Shown in pieces: positions 61,388-64,000 of a DNA stretch of 64,000 nucleotides. The DNA comes from DASVCS01 sp036381495 (GTDB lineage: Bacteria; Gemmatimonadota; Gemmatimonadetes; Longimicrobiales; RSA9): the NCBI GenBank assembly GCA_036381495.1, contig DASVCS010000057.1, forward strand, positions 62,001 through 126,000, given 5' to 3'. Position 1 is the stretch's first letter. Each line of letters starts with the position of its first letter. The notes under the pieces were generated by a model, which made no database searches, was not told where the DNA came from, and saw nothing but the letters and a program-made list of their open reading frames with translations. Position numbers and translations under genes: made by a program.

Positions 61388-61870
61388 GATCAAAATTTGG
61401 TCAAAGAGCGCCCGGTCCATACGCAGGACCCTAAAGGCCTCAATGGCGTTGATGGTTTCTTCTTCCTTCGCGCTGGGTATTCCCCAAATCGATATCGGGT
61501 AGAGGTTCGACTTCCTGCACTGACTCAGAAGGAGATGGAGAATTTCATCGAGGCCGGCGGCGTCGCGTGCGATGGCCGGCCAGGCCCCCGGAATGCCGCC
61601 ATCTCCGGGCGTATCGACACGTACAATGGCTCCACTTCGAATGACCGCCGGCGACAATTCGCGGAATACGTCCGGCGAATATTGCAATATCAGAGGATCA
61701 GGCACATCATCAAAATCAGGGCCCCAAGACGGACTGCTCTCCGAGATGTCGGGGAGCACCGCACAGCTCGGTCGACTGTCGAAGTCCTCCTTGTCTCTCG
61801 CATGGATCTTCACCGAGATGGTGAAGGGGTCGAAACTCGGCGAATGTCCATGCTCGGTCGTATGCATCAT
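61364..61870 (-). CDS. Candidate immunity-type protein, C-terminus replaced by IS end
   Basis: 168 residues, with lower GC than the rest of the window. Its ATG overlaps the RHS stop (ATGA), the position of an immunity gene. The sequence is soluble and acidic (HARDKEDFDSRPSCAVLPDI, VDTPGDGGIPGAWPAIARDA, LDEILHLLLSQCRKSNLYPI) and matches no family I know. The last seven residues, GSVTSSV, and the TAA are mostly encoded by the IS256 end (61364-61387), so the native C-terminus is lost. Whether the product still works is unclear. Confidence 0.65.
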   Translation of the reverse strand: MMHTTEHGHSPSFDPFTISVKIHARDKEDFDSRPSCAVLPDISESSPSWGPDFDDVPDPLILQYSPDVFRELSPAVIRSGAIVRVDTPGDGGIPGAWPAIARDAAGLDEILHLLLSQCRKSNLYPISIWGIPSAKEEETINAIEAFRVLRMDRALFDQILIGSVTSSV

Positions 61871-63102
61871 AGGGCCAGCAAGGGCAAGAGTCGCAGCACG
61901 AGAAGCAGTATTCCCGTGGCGCCGACTGCCGCCGTCTGCTCGGCGGTCAGCGGCGGCGCCTCAGACAGTCCCCCCGCAATCCCGATGGGGTCTTCCTGCG
62001 TGAACTGCCCCGTCGCCGGGTCATAATACCGGTTCCGCCGGTAGAGCAACCCGCTCGCATCCCGCTGGTCCTGGATCAGGCTGCCCACCCAGTCGCCTGG
62101 CCCGCCGCCCGGCGCCCCGTCCAGATACGTCCGCAGCTCGGGCGCGGGCCAGTCCACCGTGATGCAGTCGGTATTGCTGCCCGTACACTCCGGGTCCCCG
62201 AACAGGAAGCTGCCCCGCTCGTACTGACCCCGCCAGTTGGCAAAGGGCACGATCAGCGTGGGGCCGCTCGAGCTGAAGTCCTTGCGGTAGACGCCGAGCG
62301 GCGCATCCAGCGCGGCCAGCGCTCCGCCGTGGACGTAGGCGACGCGGCCGTACTGCGCGCCCGAGCCGTAGGCGGCCTCCAGGTTGTCCTCTTCTCCGCC
62401 GGGCGCTCTCAGCTCGCCCAGCAGCTGGCTGCCGTCCCAGACCATGCGCGTGATCGCGTCGTGGCCCTCCACCGCACCGAAGGGTGCGTGCTGCGTGCGT
62501 ACGAGGATCCGCCGGCCCAGGGCGTCGTAGCGGATCTCCTGGATCAGGTCGTCGTTGCCCACCGTGCCCTGCAGGCGCTCTCTTGCGTAGCGCTCGAGCC
62601 GCACCAGCTTGCCTTCCGCGCTGTAGTCGTGGCGGCTCACGCGCCGCTGGACCTCGCCCTCGTTCTGCACGTGCGGCAGCTCCGTCGCATAGCTCACCCG
62701 CCCCGCCCCGTCGTAGGCACGGAAGACGTTCACGCCGCTCTCCAGTCCGCCGAAGAGCCGCTCGAGGAGCCGGCCCTGTACGTCGTAGCTGTGCGTGTAG
62801 GCGGGACCTGCGACCTGGAGCGCGTCCAGCTCGCGCGACCACGCCACGTTGCCGTAGGGATCGCTCCGGAACTCGTCCAGCTGGAAGTCGCCACCGAGCG
62901 TGTGCTGCCACCGGTGCGCCGCCACCTGCCCGAGCCCGCTGTACCACGTCCGCACCTCGCGCTGACTCGCCCGCAGCTCGGCGTGCACCAGCTTGCCCCG
63001 TGCACGGCAGGAGAGCGTGATGTGCCCCGACGCATTGTACTCGCGCTGGGAATCACGGCCGACGCTCCGATCTTTCAAGAGGGTGGGCCACGGACCAGCC
63101 AT
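61867..63102 (-). CDS. RHS-repeat protein fragment with hydrophobic tail
   Basis: 411 residues. YD/RHS repeats are visible (YDVQGRLLERLFGGLE, YDALGRRILVRT) and the core ends with YRRNRYYDPATGQFTQEDPI. Normal RHS proteins exceed 1000 residues and have export and shell-forming parts that are absent here. After the core the usual NLYGYA-type sequence is replaced by about 35 residues ending ATGILLLVLRLLPLLAL, a single hydrophobic helix. A GGAGG lies near the ATG at 63102. It is either a displaced RHS 3' end (orphan tip) or a pseudogene remnant of a polymorphic toxin. Confidence 0.8.
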   Translation of the reverse strand: MAGPWPTLLKDRSVGRDSQREYNASGHITLSCRARGKLVHAELRASQREVRTWYSGLGQVAAHRWQHTLGGDFQLDEFRSDPYGNVAWSRELDALQVAGPAYTHSYDVQGRLLERLFGGLESGVNVFRAYDGAGRVSYATELPHVQNEGEVQRRVSRHDYSAEGKLVRLERYARERLQGTVGNDDLIQEIRYDALGRRILVRTQHAPFGAVEGHDAITRMVWDGSQLLGELRAPGGEEDNLEAAYGSGAQYGRVAYVHGGALAALDAPLGVYRKDFSSSGPTLIVPFANWRGQYERGSFLFGDPECTGSNTDCITVDWPAPELRTYLDGAPGGGPGDWVGSLIQDQRDASGLLYRRNRYYDPATGQFTQEDPIGIAGGLSEAPPLTAEQTAAVGATGILLLVLRLLPLLAL

Positions 63103-63262
63103 GGCCTCCGGCTTCGGTCCGAGGCGATCCGCCGGTTCGACCGCGCGCAGGGAGGATCGACCGCTCTCTGGATGACGGCCTGATCCCTATGTGCGAAGTC
63201 AAGTGTTGGGCGCCGGGAACTGAGCGCAACGGCGGCGTGCGAAATGGGTGGGCAACCCAATG

Positions 63263-63290
63263 AAGACCCGGCCAGAGCTGGCCGGGTCTT
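63263..63290. terminator. Bidirectional-looking hairpin terminator
   Basis: A perfect 12 bp stem (63263-63274 with 63279-63290) closes a GAGC loop. CTTCTTCC follows on the plus strand. Placed 58 bases after the stop of the membrane gene on the minus strand, it likely ends that transcript before the RHS fragment. Confidence 0.7.
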
Positions 63291-63347
63291 CTTCCGCTCA
63301 GGCGAGTGCTTGCGCAGGGCGGAATGACCCCTCGCTGCTACCTCGTC

Positions 63348-63695
63348 TCAATATGAATTCAGACTAGCCACGAACAGAACAACTGAGTATCCCGCGATGA
63401 GTAGCCCGACCAAATAGAACAGAACCGTGAGAGCCCGACCTAGGAAGCGAAGGTTTCGTAGCTCATGCGAAATATGCTCCGGACGTAGGTCCAAGAAAAA
63501 CAGCGTTCGGTGAAGCCGCATCGACCGCAGCCCGTTACGCAAGGTAACCTCGGGTGCGCCGATATCCTTCCAGATTCCCAGTTGCTCACTTCGCAATCTG
63601 CGTGCAACTGCACGCCCCACGAGCACTACCGAAAGCCCGAACAGCAGATAAGCTAGTGCAAGGATTGGCAGGATTACTTCCTCACGGGCAAGCAT
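63348..63695 (-). CDS. Two-helix membrane protein, candidate immunity protein
   Basis: 115 residues, low GC. Helices are ILPILALAYLLFGLSVVLVG near the start and RALTVLFYLVGLLIAGYSVV near the end, with a charged middle (LRSMRLHRTLFFLDLRPEHI). It begins 9 bases after the stop of the truncated gene at 63705, which looks like the end of a larger secreted or toxin protein. Small membrane proteins directly after toxin genes often give immunity; this is inference from position only. Confidence 0.65.
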   Translation of the reverse strand: MLAREEVILPILALAYLLFGLSVVLVGRAVARRLRSEQLGIWKDIGAPEVTLRNGLRSMRLHRTLFFLDLRPEHISHELRNLRFLGRALTVLFYLVGLLIAGYSVVLFVASLNSY

Positions 63696-63704
63696 GGGCT
63701 TCTC

Positions 63705-64000
63705 CTATCGGACCCGTGGCAACGACACAGCCGTTGCATCCTGTGCCATGTAGAGGAGAGGGCGCCGCTGTTCGACAGACGTGGTTCTCCACGTAAATGC
63801 CACACCTGCCGCCGCACCTGCCCCGATCGGGTACTTTTCCGGGGTGAAGCCAAGGCCACCCGTCAACGTCATACCTTCGCTATCCAAAGCAGCACCGACA
63901 TTCGCACCAACAAGCGCGCCGATCGCGGCCAAGCCTTCGGCAAACAGGTGGAATCCCGAAGGACCGCCGTTCACATTAAGGTTGACATTGGCAAACGTAC
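63705..64000 (-). CDS. C-terminal end of a larger protein, possibly an RHS/polymorphic toxin tip
   Basis: The frame is open at the window edge and reads TFANVNLNVNGGPSGFHLFA then EGLAAIGALVGANVGAALDS and LTGGLGFTPEKYPIGAGAAA, ending in VSLPRVR. An internal GTG could start an 89-residue protein, but the frame continues upstream, so a longer protein is more likely. The Gly/Ala-rich helical composition fits the variable tip of an RHS-type protein. The identity is not proven. Confidence 0.5.
   Translation of the reverse strand, partial: TFANVNLNVNGGPSGFHLFAEGLAAIGALVGANVGAALDSEGMTLTGGLGFTPEKYPIGAGAAAGVAFTWRTTSVEQRRPLLYMAQDATAVSLPRVR

Overview
The window is a very GC-rich bacterial chromosome segment with bacterial ribosome binding sites, one tRNA and no phage or plasmid backbone. 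The gene set suggests a soil-type Gemmatimonadota or Acidobacteriota-like bacterium: three 'ADOP'-type MacB/FtsX permeases with PadR repressors, many exported lipoproteins, a short-form purL with separate purS and purQ, and an ABC export operon. This assignment is inference; no rRNA or other decisive marker is present.

Layout. 1-4909: exported hydrolases on the minus strand (a cut signal-peptide protein, an HEYQH metallopeptidase-like lipoprotein, an M14 carboxypeptidase). 5336-12897: MOSC protein, von Willebrand A protein, a large ATPase-LuxR regulator and a methyltransferase; a decayed copy of the 3' end of the von Willebrand gene lies just beyond. 13135-21789: acyltransferase, IPT/kelch lipoprotein, tRNA-Ser with a strong terminator downstream, Bor-like lipoprotein, DUF72 protein, aldo/keto reductase, SRAP protein, SDR. 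22086-26708: Sel1-repeat lipoprotein followed by two ATPase/permease pairs in one operon. 26829-39375: ADOP permeases, PadR regulators, a 5'-3' exonuclease-like gene, an AbrB/PIN toxin-antitoxin pair and a decayed ADOP remnant. 39667-51140: a minus-strand housekeeping run, truA-fsa-htrA-purB-purC-pssA-purS-(small membrane gene)-purQ-(membrane gene)-purL. 51608-60471: FAD monooxygenase, trypsin-like lipoprotein, ketopantoate reductase-GNAT fusion, fabF, cyclophilin-FKBP fusion, SDR. 60543-64000: a lower-GC accessory end with gene fragments, an IS256-family remnant, an RHS fragment and two toxin/immunity-like gene pairs.

The most unusual content is intergenic. At least four repeat types recur. 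(1) A roughly 200 bp element with conserved outer inverted repeats and inner GTTTACG/GGGAGC runs occurs complete at 19425-19618 and 43937-44163, with partial copies at 5087 and 51299. (2) Telomere-like GCTAGG arrays lie in inverted pairs at 46639-46758 and 51201-51615, with a single array at 14515. The 46639 copy is bordered by a perfect 9 bp direct repeat, and removing it restores a tight purB-purC junction, which is the signature of insertion. (3) A repeat of about 85 bp occurs at 14550 and, inverted, at 56788. (4) A 250 bp element with perfect 24 bp inverted ends lies at 39381-39630. No transposase that could move any of these was recognised in the window.

The purine genes act together in IMP/AMP synthesis: PurS, PurQ and PurL form one FGAM synthetase, while PurC and PurB catalyse later steps. 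The RHS region resembles a worn polymorphic-toxin locus in which an IS256 end now supplies the stop codon of a candidate immunity gene.
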